Shown: piece after piece, positions 8,696-18,020 of the stretch
Numbering within the stretch: the first letter of the stretch is position 1
Layout of the letters: each line of letters opens with the position of its first letter
Assembly (NCBI GenBank): GCA_963755635.1
Contig: CAVWKS010000007.1
Span: forward strand, 89,195 to 153,194
Length of the DNA: 64,000 nucleotides
Reading direction: 5' to 3'
Source: AC-32 sp963755635
Lineage (GTDB): Bacteria > Actinomycetota > Thermoleophilia > Gaiellales > Gaiellaceae
Notes under the pieces: model-generated
Seen by the model: the letters and a program-made list of their open reading frames with translations, nothing else
Database searches by the model: none
What the model was told of the DNA's origin: nothing
Position numbers and translations under genes: made by a program

Positions 8696-9701
8696 GGCCG
8701 GTCCTAGCTCCCGACCGCCTACGGCCGGGCTGCATCCCGGGCCGAGCCGTCGTTCAGCGTGCTGATCGCGGCCTACAACGTCGCGAGCCTGGCCCCAGAC
8801 GCCGTCTCCTCGGCGCTCGGTGAGACTCGCCCGCCCCTGGAGGTGATCGTCTGCGACGACGGCTCGGCGGACGACCTCACCGGCGCGCTCGAGCCGTTTC
8901 GGAGACGGGATCACGCTGCTCCGCAGGAGAACCGCGGCGAGGGCTCCGCCAAGAAGCCGCCGCCCACGAGGCGGTCGGGCGATTACCTCGCCATCCTGGA
9001 CGCGGACGACGTGTACCTGCCGGAGCGACTCGAGGCGCTTGCCGAACTGGCGGTCTCGAGGCCGGATCTCGACATCCTCACCACCGACGCAGTGCTGGAA
9101 GTGGACGGGACGGCGGTCCGGCGCTGTTACGCGGACAAGCTCCCGTTCGAGGTCGACGATCAGCGGACCACGATCCTCCGGCGCAACTTCGTGCTCGGGC
9201 TCGTGGCCGTGCGGCGGGAACGGTTCCTGGACGCAGGGGGCTTCGACGAGTCGCTCCGCTACGCCACGGACTGGGACCTCTGGGCGAGGCTGATCCTCGA
9301 CGGGTCGCGCGTCGGTGCGGTGATGGAGCCGCTCGCGCGCTACCGCATTCGCGAGGGAAGCCTGAGCGGCTCGCGGACGAACCTGCTCGAGGGGCGCATC
9401 CGCGTGCTTCGCAAAGCGGCCTCGCACCCGTCACTCACCCCCGCGGAGCGCCGTGTGGTGAAAGGGTCGATCGCGCTAGAGCGGCGCCGGCTCGCCCTGG
9501 CGGAGGCCCGGGCCGCGCTCGCCGGCGAGCTGCCGCGGCCGCGCCGGCGGTCGCTCGCGGTGGCCGTGGGACCAGGGCGGATTCTCCCGGACGCGCGTGA
9601 AGGCGTTTGCCGCTGCCCTTGCGCCACGGCATGCGCGACAGCGCCTCGCGGCCGGGACCCGCGAGACCACCGGCGGCGTTCGTCTACCCGCGGACGGCTA
9701 G
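8692..9701 (+). CDS. GT2 glycosyltransferase, frameshifted at both ends
   Basis: A paralogue of the GT2 at 6147: FSVLIAAYNVASLAPD, VIVCDDGSADDLTG, ILDADDVYLPERLEAL and ATDWDLWARLILDGSRVG line up with it. The uninterrupted core runs from GTG 8759 to about 9570. Upstream, ATG 8692 overlaps the flippase stop (ATGA) and gives a natural start if one indel near 8735 is corrected. Downstream, a frame change near 9570 (in a GGGACCAGGG run) turns a nonsense tail into QGGFSRTRVKAFAAAL, ending at TAG 9699-9701, next to the convergent glycoside hydrolase gene. Continued in the core frame the reading runs to 10042, but everything beyond 9701 is antisense to the hydrolase and is not real. Likely transfers one sugar of the repeat unit. 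Confidence 0.7.
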
Positions 9702-11357
9702 TGACGGCGGAGGAGCCGGCGCCGAAGGTGTCCGTGCGCGCGGTGGACGACACGGCCCTTCCGCAGGAGGACGCAAAGGCCTTGCCGTTGACCCTGGTGA
9801 CGACCGCCGACGGCTGTGACGTCGCGGGCCCCGGCCAACCCGCTCCGCGTTGGTGGCGGTCACTACGACCCGAAGCCGACTGCCGATGTCGTTGGTCGCC
9901 AGGTTGTAGGTCGGGGACGACTCGCCGGCGATCGGCGAACACCCATCGCCGCTCGAGTCGCAGCGCAGCCACTGGTACGCGAAGCTCGTCGGGCTGCCGG
10001 TCCAGGTGCCCTGCGCCGCGGACAATGCTCGGTGGTGCCTGATCACCGAGATGGCCGGGAGTTGCGTGTTCACCGGAAGGTCGCCCGGAGGAGGAGTGGC
10101 GGCGGCGCCTGGGCGGCGTTCAGGAGCACGGCGTCCGTCGGTCCCACGGTGACGCTCGAACCGATCGTGCCGTCCGGGAGCACGTAGCTCCCCCCGAGAG
10201 GGACGGTCTGGGAGCTGGTGGAGAGGGGTCTCAGCACGACGGCTCCGCCTGAGAACAAGCGCAACCAGGCGACACCGACCCGGGCGCGAGGCCCGGTCGG
10301 TGTGCCGAGATCAATGGTCCAGTCCGGGGCGTACGGGTCCTGGGCCTCCGGCGTAGTCGGCTCGTAGACGAGCGCGCTCGCGCCTCCGGTCCAGTCGAGG
10401 AGGAAGCTCGCGCGCGCGTAGCGCATCGAGTGAGCATCACCAGACGGAGCGTACGTGATCCCAAGGAATGTCTTCCCGGCTGCTTCCGTGCGTGCGAACA
10501 GCGCTTGACGGATGCTCCAGTCGTTGTGCGTCCCGTCGTCGGTCAGCCAGCGGCTCGAGTCGCTGCCCCCACTTGGAGAAGTACTCCTGCACCGCGCCGG
10601 AGCTGTACGAGACCCAGCGGTCCCAGCGCGCGAGCCCGCCGGCCGACCACGAGTCGTCGAGGGAGATGTTCGGCATCGCGAGGTATCCAGCCGAGCGGAG
10701 GCCGGGGCCGACCTGGCTGAGGAAGCTCTCGGTCGCCGCGCCGTACTGCCCGCTCGTCGGGTAACGCGCGATCGTCCGTCCGCAGAGGTGCCAGTTCTCC
10801 GACTCGTTGACGTCGTCGAGCATGACGCCGTCCCAAGGGGCCGAGCGCAGGTCGGCGAGGACGTTGTTGAGCCATTGCTGCTGGTAGGCGGCGCTGCCGA
10901 CGTCCATCTGCCAGGCACCATTGAAGTCGCAGAACTCGATCCGGGCCCCGGTCGTGTCCGTGAGGAACCAGTCCGGATGGTGCCTGTCCGCCCAGCAGTA
11001 GCCCACGCCGGCAGGCAGTTGCGCGTTGTCGACCCCGTTCGTGCAGTCATAGGACAGCGTCGCCGCGACGTCCTTGTAGACCAGAACCTTCAGATTCGGG
11101 TTCTGGCTCTTCAGCTGCGGGATCAGGCCGGCCTGCCAGGAATTGAGGACGACGTACGAGTACTGGTTCGCCTCCGAAAGGCCGTAGTTGGCGCAGCCGG
11201 TGCAGATGCGCAGCATTCCCGTCGTCGGAGTCGACGGCACGTTCGTGCCGCCTCCGCCGGCCCTGACGCCCGCAGCGAGGGTCAGCGCAAGCGCAAGCGC
11301 GACGAGGAATGTGAGGCGGCGGCGGAGACGAGCTGAGACTGGGGTCCCTCCGGGCAA
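9698..11357 (-). CDS. Secreted putative glycoside hydrolase (GHL15-like) with Ig-like domain, frameshifted
   Basis: The N-terminus is a signal peptide (RLRRRLTFLVALALALTLAA). The body resembles the putative glycosyl hydrolase family GHL15 (PF14885, TIM-barrel-like): LRICTGCANYGLSE, VLVYKDVAATLSYDC, WDGVMLDDVNESENW with candidate catalytic acids, and FLLDWTGGASALVYEP. The C-terminus is an Ig-like repeat, GTWTGSPTSFAYQWLRCDSS then RLRVVVTATNA and GPATSQPSAVVT. Reading it needs frame changes near 10564, 10085 and 9810. At 10564 a run of five G (minus strand) gives nonsense, whereas four G restores KWGSDSSRWLTDD, a typical homopolymer-length error. The exact C-terminus is uncertain. It lies downstream of a GT4 on the same strand and may trim or release the extracellular glycan. 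Confidence 0.65.
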
Positions 11358-11411
11358 AGGAGTCGAAGCTGACGCCCGGGTGATCGGCAGCCCATAGGGG
11401 CCGCTCGTCCC

Positions 11412-12525
11412 TCAAGCGAGGAGGAGGCTCTCGGTCAGGTCGTCGTAGAGGGCGACCGTCTGGCGCACCATGCGCTCCCGGCGAAATTCGCTCCGGACGC
11501 GCGCGCGGCCCTCTTCACCGAGCGTGCGCGCCCGATCCGGCGCCTCCAGCAGGCCCGCGAGCGCGTCCGCGGCCGCGTCCGGGTCTCCAGGCTCGAAGAG
11601 CACCCCGGTCTTGCGCTCGGCGACGAGCTCCGGCACGCCTCCGACACGGGTAGCGGCCACGGGCAGCCCGGCAGCCATCGCCTCGAGGATGCTGTAGGGG
11701 CAGCCTTCGTGGTCGCTGGTGAGCAGGAAGCACTCGGCCTCCGCGAGCAGGTCGGGAACGTCGTCCCGCTTGCCCAGCAGGCGCACGGCGTCCTGCACGC
11801 CGAGCTCGGAGACCAGCGCGGCCACCTCAGCGTCGAGCGGGCCGTCGGCGATGACGTCGAGTGAGGCCTCGGGATGCCGTTGCCTGAGGCGGGCGAGCGC
11901 CCTGATGGCAATGTCGGGGCGCTTCGCCTCGGCGAGCCGGCCGACGAGCGCGATGCGCCCGCGCACGGGTCGGCGTGGCCGCTCGAAACGGGCCGGGTCG
12001 ATCCCGTTCCGGATCACGCGGTACTGCGTCTCCGTCCCGACCCCCGCGGCGAGCCCGGCGCGACGTTCCGCGTCCGCTACCGCCACGATCGCGCCGCACC
12101 AGTGTGCGGCCAGGCGCTCTAGCCTGAGCCAGAGACCGGAGCGCTCGTCGTGGGCCCAGAAGGACCACCCGTGTGGCGTGAATACGGTCCGCCCCCGCCG
12201 GCGGCGCAGGACGGACGCCAGGCGGAGAGGAACCCGGCCTTCGAAGCGTGCGCGTGGACGACGTCCGCGCGGGCGGCCAGCCGGGCGAGATGGCGGAGAT
12301 CCGCGGCGTCCGAGAGCTGCGGCTCCTTACCGGGAGACAGCGGGTGCAGCGCCACTCCCGGCGCCCTGCAAGCTCGAGCCAGGGATCCGATCCGGGCGGG
12401 CAGGCGACGTCCACGAGCCAGCCCTCCGGGTCGAGACCATGGACGATGTCGAGCACGTGCCGGGCCACCCCGCCGTCGGGTGGATAGAGGGTCAAGAGCA
12501 GGCGACGGCGTACCGATGCAGAAGG
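11412..12525 (-). CDS. GT4 glycosyltransferase, frameshifted N-terminal half
   Basis: The C-terminal 224 residues (12086 down to 11412) are an intact donor domain: IALVGRLAEAKRPDIAIRAL and EGCPYSILEAMAAGLPVAA with the E-x7-E signature. The N-terminal domain is present in pieces: LLLTLYPPDGGVARHVLDIV in one frame, LARLAARADVVHAHASKAGF in a second and VFTPHGWSFWAHDERSGLWL in a third, with junctions near 12375 and 12215. Joined, they make a normal GT4 of about 370 residues. No ATG or GTG is found before RRRLLLTLYPP, so the start is either a TTG/CTG near 12500-12525 or is hidden by another indel. It is divergent from the Wzz/Wzc-like gene, 50 bases away. Confidence 0.65.
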
Positions 12526-12573
12526 AAGGGCGGCTATCCTTCGACCGCCTCCCTGCCCGCGGGCCCAACCTCG

Positions 12574-13874
12574 ATGAACCTCAGCGAAGTTCTCTCCGTC
12601 CTCTGGCATCGCAAGCTGGTCGTGATCGGCGTGCTCGCCGTCGCGATCGTCGCTGCGGTCGGGGCGCTCAAACTCGTGACGCCAGTCTACGAGGCAACCT
12701 CGACGCTGGCGCTCCAGCCGCAGAACCTCACGAACGACCTCGCGTTCTTCCAGACGATCGACGCGATCGTGCCGATCTACGCAACGGCCGCGCAGTCGAC
12801 CGTAACCCTCGACATGGCACGTGCCCGGAACGGCGGCCAGCTCGGCGACATCTCGGTTCGTACGTTCCAGGGCGCACCGATCTTCAAGATCGATGCCCGG
12901 GACACGAACAGGTCCATCGCCCAATCATCCGCGCAGCAGGTGACCGAGACGCTCCGCAGGCAGGTGGCCGCCGGCAAGGCGGGGATCCCCTCGCTGCGCG
13001 TTGCACAGATCGACCGTCCGGGGTTGCCGGCCTCTCCGGTGTTCCCCGACACCAAGCTGACGCTCGCCGTCGCTGCGCTGCTCGGCCTCGGCCTCGGCAT
13101 CGCGGCCGCGCTGCTCCGGGAGAACTTCTCGAGCCGTGTACGGACGCGTGGCGAGCTGGAGACTGCAAGCGGCCTCCCGGTATACGCCGAGCTTCCGGTC
13201 GAGCGCGCGCTGCGAGGCGGCGTGTCGCCCGAGCTGCTCACTTCGAGCACCGAGCTGCGCACGATCAACGAAGCCCTGCGTGATCTCCGGACGAATCTGG
13301 CCTACGCGGGCAACGGGACGATCAAGACCGTCACCGTGACGAGCCCCGAGGGCAGCCACGGCAAGTCGACGGTCGCTCTTGGGCTCGCGGTCGCGATAGC
13401 GCGCTCGGGCGCGAAGACGCTCCTGATCGACGCCGATCTCCGTCGCGGGGGGGTCGCGGAGATGCTGGACATTCCGCGCGTGCCGGGGCTGTACGAGGCG
13501 ATGAGCGCCACGCGTCTCGACGGAGGCGTGATCCGCGAGACGGCGTGCCCAATCTGCAGGTCATGACCGGCGGCCGGATCGTCAGCGACCCGGGCGAGGT
13601 CCTCTCGACGCGCTTCTCCCAGCTGCTCGAGAAGCTCGAGCAATCGTATGACGCGATCGTGCTCGATACGACGCCGCTCGTCCCGGTCAACGACGCGCGG
13701 GTCATCTCGAGCCTCTCGACGGCGACGCTGATCGTCGCGAGGTCGGGAAGGGCGACGAGGGCCTCCGTCAAGGAGGCGGTCGACCGATTGGCTCTGATCG
13801 CGGTCACGCCGACGGCCGCCGTGCTCAACATGTCGAAGAGCCGCGGGGCCCGGGACCTACTACGGGACCCCTGA
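12574..13874 (+). CDS. Wzz/Wzc-like polysaccharide co-polymerase with P-loop ATPase domain, one frameshift
   Basis: Residues 1-190 are a chain-length-determinant (Wzz) domain with two membrane helices (LVVIGVLAVAIVAAVGALKL near residue 15 and LTLAVAALLGLGLGIAAALL near 165) flanking an extracytoplasmic part. Then comes a CpsD/BY-kinase-type ATPase domain with Walker A TSPEGSHGKST, Walker A' LLIDADLRRGG and Walker B AIVLDTTPLVPVND. The frame breaks near 13550: the first part ends at 13566, the second is open from 13545 to 13874, and joining gives about 433 residues. The tail (NMSKSRGARDLLRDP) has no tyrosine cluster, so autophosphorylation of a Tyr tail is unlikely. It should control polymer length together with the nearby ligase/polymerase genes. 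Confidence 0.75.
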
Positions 13875-13923
13875 AGCCGCGGAAGAGCGAACCGTCGTCC
13901 GCGGGCGCGCCTAGTCCCGCGCG

Positions 13924-15267
13924 ATGGGCGCCGCGGCCCCGACCACCCGGCAGATCCGCTGGCCCGGTCTCGGCGCCCCCGTCGCGGTCGTAGCGCTCGT
14001 CGCGATCGTCTGCGCGCTTGCGCTCGCCGCCGCGAGCGGGCCTCTGCAAGTGCTCGTCGGCCTCTCTGCGCTGATCGCGGTCGTCGTCTGCGCGCTGCGG
14101 GCCGACCTCGCGCTACTGCTGCTGGTTGCGACGGCACCGCTCGAGGCGCTTTTTCCCGGAGGCTCCGGCGGCGGGCTCACGGTCACCAAGGTCGTGGGGG
14201 CGCTCTGCTTCATCAGCTTCGCGCTCAGCGCCGTGGTCGGGCGGCGGCGCTTGTGGGCCGGCGTCCCGCACGCGCTGGTCTTCGGGATCCTCGGGATTGC
14301 CATGCTCTCCACGCTCGCTGCGCGCTCGACCGCGGACGCGATGACGACGACAACGCGCTACGCGAGCTTCGTCGCGCTCTTCTTCGTCGTCAGCCAGTTC
14401 GTGGGAGACCACCAGCTCCAGCGAAGGATCGCCTGGGTGCTCTCGATCGCCTCGGCCGTCGCCGGGATCGTCGCGGCCTCGTATTTCCTCTCGGGCCGGA
14501 CCCTCTCGGCGCGGCTGCCAAACGGGGATCCGAACGACATAGCGTTCATCCTCGCCACGACACTGCCGCTCACGTTCTGGCTGCTCCGCGAGCCTGGCAG
14601 GCGGCGCGCGCTCGCGACGCTTCTGCTCGGCATTATCTCCGTCTCGATCCTGCTCACGCTCTCGCGCGGCGCTCTGGTCGGGCTTGGCGCAGCCGTGGTC
14701 TGGCTCGCGCTCGCCGAGAGGCGCTTCCTCCGGCCGCTGCTGGCCGGAGCCGTCGTCGCCGGCCTCATCCTCGTCCTGGTTGTGCACGTGAAGCACAACA
14801 GGATCGAGACGGGGCTGCGCGCAAAGCAGAAGGTTGCGAGCGCCAACGTCACGAGTCGGCTCGAGGCCTGGAAGGCGGCGAGCAAGCTCGCCGTCGACCA
14901 TCCCGCGCTCGGCGTCGGGCCGGGCAACTTCCAGTACTACTTTCTCCAGGCGACCGACAGTCCTCCGGGGACGACGCGTCTGCGCGTCGTGCACAACGCC
15001 TACCTCGATGTCGCCGCCGAGCTCGGCCCGACGGCAATGCTGCTCTTCATCGCCTACATCGGAACGGTCTTCGCGCAGCTCACCAGTGCGCGACGCCTCG
15101 AGGTCGGCCCACCGGGTTTCGCCGCCGCCCTTCGCGTCTCGCTCGTGATCGCGGCCGTGTCGTCGCTCACGCTCTCCGAGCAGTACTTCGCTCCGTTCTG
15201 GCTGATCGGCGGGCTCGCCGCCGCGCTGTGGCGAGAAGCCCGGCAGGTGGGCAGCACCGCCGCGTGA
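13924..15267 (+). CDS. O-antigen ligase/polymerase-like membrane protein (Wzy_C family)
   Basis: A 447-residue intact polytopic protein, about 11 hydrophobic helices from PVAVVALVAIVCALALAAA to the end. It has the hallmarks of the WaaL/Wzy family: a helix followed by SRGALVGLGAAV, then a large periplasm-facing loop with HPALGVGPGNFQYYF and RVVHNAYLDVAAELGP, where family members carry functional Arg and His residues. It would polymerise lipid-linked repeat units or ligate the glycan to an acceptor on the outer face of the membrane. Its TGA overlaps the GTG of the following GT4 (GTGA at 15264-15267). A second protein of this family lies on the opposite strand at 18968-20806. Confidence 0.8.
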   Translation: MGAAAPTTRQIRWPGLGAPVAVVALVAIVCALALAAASGPLQVLVGLSALIAVVVCALRADLALLLLVATAPLEALFPGGSGGGLTVTKVVGALCFISFALSAVVGRRRLWAGVPHALVFGILGIAMLSTLAARSTADAMTTTTRYASFVALFFVVSQFVGDHQLQRRIAWVLSIASAVAGIVAASYFLSGRTLSARLPNGDPNDIAFILATTLPLTFWLLREPGRRRALATLLLGIISVSILLTLSRGALVGLGAAVVWLALAERRFLRPLLAGAVVAGLILVLVVHVKHNRIETGLRAKQKVASANVTSRLEAWKAASKLAVDHPALGVGPGNFQYYFLQATDSPPGTTRLRVVHNAYLDVAAELGPTAMLLFIAYIGTVFAQLTSARRLEVGPPGFAAALRVSLVIAAVSSLTLSEQYFAPFWLIGGLAAALWREARQVGSTAA

Positions 15268-16359
15268 AGGTCGTCTACGTCTGCACCCTGGAAGCCGGGG
15301 GGCCGCTGACGCACCTTCGCGAGCTCGCGCCCCACGTTGCCGCCGAAGGGGTCGACGTACGCGTGGTGTGCGCCTCGGAAGAGGCGGCATTGCCGTTTCG
15401 AGCCTCGGGGCTGGAAGCGGTCGTGCGACCGCTCCGTGACAAGCTCGACCTCGCAGGGGCGGCGCGGATTCGCCCCGAGCTGGCCGATGCCGACATCCTG
15501 CACACTCACGACCGGCGCGCCGGCCTGCTCGTGCGACCGCTTGCGCGATCCGTCGCCGCCCGCTCCGTGCACACCCTTCACGGTGTCCCAGACGAGCTCT
15601 TCGGCCGGGTCGGCCGGCAGATCCCTGTCGAGGATCCGCACGCCTCCCGCGCCAGGCTCCTTTGGCTCGAGCACGGCCTGCTCCGCATCGAGGCGCTGCT
15701 CAGCTACCTCGGCACGGTGGTCGTCCCGTCGAAGGCGCTTGCCGACTACGCGATTCGCTGCGGCTTCCCCTCCCAGCGGATCAGGGTGATTCCAAACGGC
15801 GTGCCTGTGCGACGGCGCGAGCCCGGCCCTGCTCACCATCCGCTCGTGATCGGCACCGCCGCGCTGCTCGAACGGCGCAAGGGAATCGACGTCCTGCTCG
15901 AAGCCAGCGCACGGCTCGCGATCCCTCATAGGCTCGTGATTATGGGCGACGGCCCGCTGCGCGGCTGAGCTCGAAGCGCTTGGCGACCGCCTCGGAGCAA
16001 GCGCGGAGTTCGCAGGCTTCGTTCCCGAACTCGCCGGGCGACTCGAGGAGCTCGACGTTTTCGTGCTCCCGAGCCGCGGCGAGAACCTGCCGGTCGCGAT
16101 CCTCGAGGCGATGGCGGTGGCGCTGCCCGTGGTCGCGACGCGGGTGGGCGGGGTGCCCGAGGTCGTCCGCGACGGGGAGAGCGGCCTGCTCGTCGAGCCG
16201 GAGGACGTGGAGGGCCTTGCCGCAGCGCTCGCCCGGCTCGCCGAGGGCGAGGAGCGCGAGCGCCTCGGTCGCGCAGCCGCCGCGCGGATCGCCGAGCACT
16301 TCGAGGCCGGGCTCGTCGCGAGGCAGATGGTCGCGCTCTACCGCGAGCTCGTGAGCTAG
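15264..16359 (+). CDS. GT4 glycosyltransferase, single frameshift near 15962
   Basis: The N-terminal part (VVYVCTLEAGGPLTHLREL, ADILHTHDRRAGLLVRPLAR, VIPNGVPVRRREPG, GTAALLERRKGIDVLLEA) is open from GTG 15264 to a TGA at 15966-15968. The remainder continues in another frame, AELEALGDRLGASAEFAGF, with the E-x7-E signature in RGENLPVAILEAMAVALP, and ends at TAG 16357-16359. Restoring one base in CTGCGCGGCTGAG gives LRAAELEALG and a normal protein of about 364 residues. It is coupled to the ligase gene upstream (GTGA overlap) and to the next GT4 downstream (TAGTG overlap), so a functional protein is the likely truth and the break probably a sequence error. Confidence 0.75.
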
Positions 16360-17414
16360 TGCGGATCCTGCACACCATCCAGGAGCTGAAGACAGGTGGG
16401 GCGGAACGAGTCGTCCTGGCGCTCACGGCTGCCGCCCGGGCGGCGGGCCACGAGGTCGCGGTCGCCGCCGCCGGCCCGCTCACGCAGGAGCTGACCGGCC
16501 CTCGGCTCGAGCTCCCTCTGATCGAGCGCCGCCTCGGACGGCTCCCCGGCGCGATCCTCGCAGTGCGCCGCGCGGTTCGAGAGGCCTCGCCCGACCTCGT
16601 GCATTGCCACAACCCTGGGCTGGCCGCCGCTGTCGGCCCCGCCACGCTGCGTGGCAGGAGGCCGCCGAGTCTCGTCAGCGTCCACGGCGTTCAGGACGAG
16701 GACTACGCTCGGGCTGCGCGCGTTCTTCGGCTTGCGGGACTCCCCGTCGTCGCCTGTGGGCCGGGGATTGCCGCCGCGCTGTCCGAGGCGGGCTTGCGGC
16801 CGCTCACGACGATCCTCAACGGCGTCTCGGCGGCCCCGCCCGCGGCCGACCGCGCCGCTCTTGCGGCCGAGCTGGGCATCTCTCCGGACAAGCCGCTGCT
16901 CATCGCCGTCGGGCGACTCGTCCCGGTCAAGAACCACGAGCTGGCGATCCGCGCCCTTGCGGACGTTCCGGGCGCAATCCTCGTGATCGTCGGCGACGGG
17001 CCGCTGCTCGAGGAGCTCCGCGCGTGCGCGCGGGAGACCGGCGTAGCCGACCGCGTCGTGTTCACGGGCCTGCGCTCGGATGCGCGAGCGCTGATCGGCG
17101 CGGCCGATGCCGTGGTCCTTCCGTCCCGCGCCGAAGGGCTCCCGCTCGTGGCCCTCGAGACGCTCGTCGCGGGAACGCCGCTCGTTGCGACGGACGTCCG
17201 AGGCATGCGTGAGCTCGTCGGCGAGGAAGCGGCGCTGCTCGTGCCGTCGAACGATGCGACCGCGCTCGCAGAGGCGCTCAGGCGCGTGCTCGGCGACCGG
17301 TCGCTGGCGGCCGGGCTGGCAGGGGCCGGCAGAGCCGTGGCGCGCGGATATTCCGAGGAGCGCATGGCCGCGGAGTACCTCGAGCTCTACGAGAGCCTCG
17401 CAGGGCGCCGTTAA
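16359..17414 (+). CDS. GT4 glycosyltransferase
   Basis: An intact 351-residue GT-B glycosyltransferase. The N-terminus ILHTIQELKTGGAERVVL has the GGAE acceptor-domain motif, then DLVHCHNPGLAAAV. The C-terminal half has IAVGRLVPVKNHELAIRAL, LIVIVGDGPLLEEL-like donor-binding strands (ILVIVGDGPLLEEL) and the signature AEGLPLVALETLVAGTPLVA (E-x7-E). GTG 16359 shares its first base with the TAG stop of the preceding GT4. Nine bases separate its stop from the tyrosine phosphatase gene. It probably adds a sugar to the same repeat unit. Confidence 0.85.
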   Translation: MRILHTIQELKTGGAERVVLALTAAARAAGHEVAVAAAGPLTQELTGPRLELPLIERRLGRLPGAILAVRRAVREASPDLVHCHNPGLAAAVGPATLRGRRPPSLVSVHGVQDEDYARAARVLRLAGLPVVACGPGIAAALSEAGLRPLTTILNGVSAAPPAADRAALAAELGISPDKPLLIAVGRLVPVKNHELAIRALADVPGAILVIVGDGPLLEELRACARETGVADRVVFTGLRSDARALIGAADAVVLPSRAEGLPLVALETLVAGTPLVATDVRGMRELVGEEAALLVPSNDATALAEALRRVLGDRSLAAGLAGAGRAVARGYSEERMAAEYLELYESLAGRR

Positions 17415-17423
17415 CGTTCTGTC

Positions 17424-18020
17424 GTGACCAGCGCCGCCGAGCAGTACGTGTTCGAAATCGTCGTCATCTGCTCCGGTAACCGGTTCCGCAGCCCGATCGC
17501 GCAAGCTGTTCTCCAGGAAGCGTCGGCCGGCCTGCCGGTCCGCGTCGGCTCTGCCGGGACCCTCGACCTGCAACCGGGGCCTGCGCTTCCGCAGGCGATC
17601 ACGTTCGGGAACTCGCTAGGGCTCGATCTTTCCGCTCATGCCTCGCGTCGCGTTGCCGGCTCCGACCTGAGCGAAGCCGATCTCGTGATCGGCTTCGAGC
17701 CGATTCACGCGGCCACCGCGGTCATGGACGCCCGCGCGCGCCGGGAGCGCACCTTCCTGCTCACCGAGCTCGTGGGACTCCTGGCGCACGTCGCGCTGCC
17801 CGTGGACGCCTGGCCGGTCGAGCGCGCGAGGAGCGTCGTCCGCGAGGCGAACGAGCTGCGCAGACGCGGGCCCACGAGCCAGTGGGAGGAGATCGCCGAC
17901 CCGATGGGCGGTCCGGAAGCGGGCTTCGTCGCCACCGGCCGGCTCGTCCGGGAGCTCACTCTCTCCCTGGCGCAGTCCCTGTTCGGGCTGCGGTCGAGCC
18001 AGGGACGTGACTCTCGATGA
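17424..18020 (+). CDS. Low-molecular-weight protein-tyrosine-phosphatase family protein
   Basis: A 198-residue protein with the LMW-PTP active-site loop at residues 14-23: VICSGNRFRSPIA, where C16 is the nucleophile and R22 binds phosphate (C-x5-R-S). The usual second cysteine of CxGNxCRS is a phenylalanine here. The general-acid motif appears as EEIADPMGGP. Such enzymes usually reverse phosphorylation of Wzc-type kinases in capsule loci, which fits the co-polymerase at 12574; but that ATPase lacks an obvious Tyr tail, so the true substrate is open. It is the last plus-strand gene of this run. Its 3' end overlaps the convergent epimerase gene by about 65 bases, if the epimerase frame corrections are right. 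Confidence 0.8.
   Translation: MTSAAEQYVFEIVVICSGNRFRSPIAQAVLQEASAGLPVRVGSAGTLDLQPGPALPQAITFGNSLGLDLSAHASRRVAGSDLSEADLVIGFEPIHAATAVMDARARRERTFLLTELVGLLAHVALPVDAWPVERARSVVREANELRRRGPTSQWEEIADPMGGPEAGFVATGRLVRELTLSLAQSLFGLRSSQGRDSR

Noticed and set aside
6147..8765. Single 872-residue GT2-flippase fusion protein
   Set aside because: The middle is nonsense in this frame while the GT2 C-terminus is readable in other frames. Stop and start overlap at 7147-7150 points to two genes.
8759..10042. One long plus-strand reading frame that extends the GT2 to 427 residues
   Set aside because: Only the part up to about 9570 looks like a glycosyltransferase. The rest is low-complexity and antisense to the Ig-like end of the hydrolase; a frame correction gives a natural stop at 9701.
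14113..15390. Long minus-strand frame opposite the O-antigen ligase gene
   Set aside because: Arg/Glu/Asp-rich shadow with no motifs, caused by GC-rich third positions of the real plus-strand gene. The same holds for antisense frames at 16356-17573, 24113-25132, 39473-41101 and 52358-53854 and for the plus-strand frame 56022-57461.
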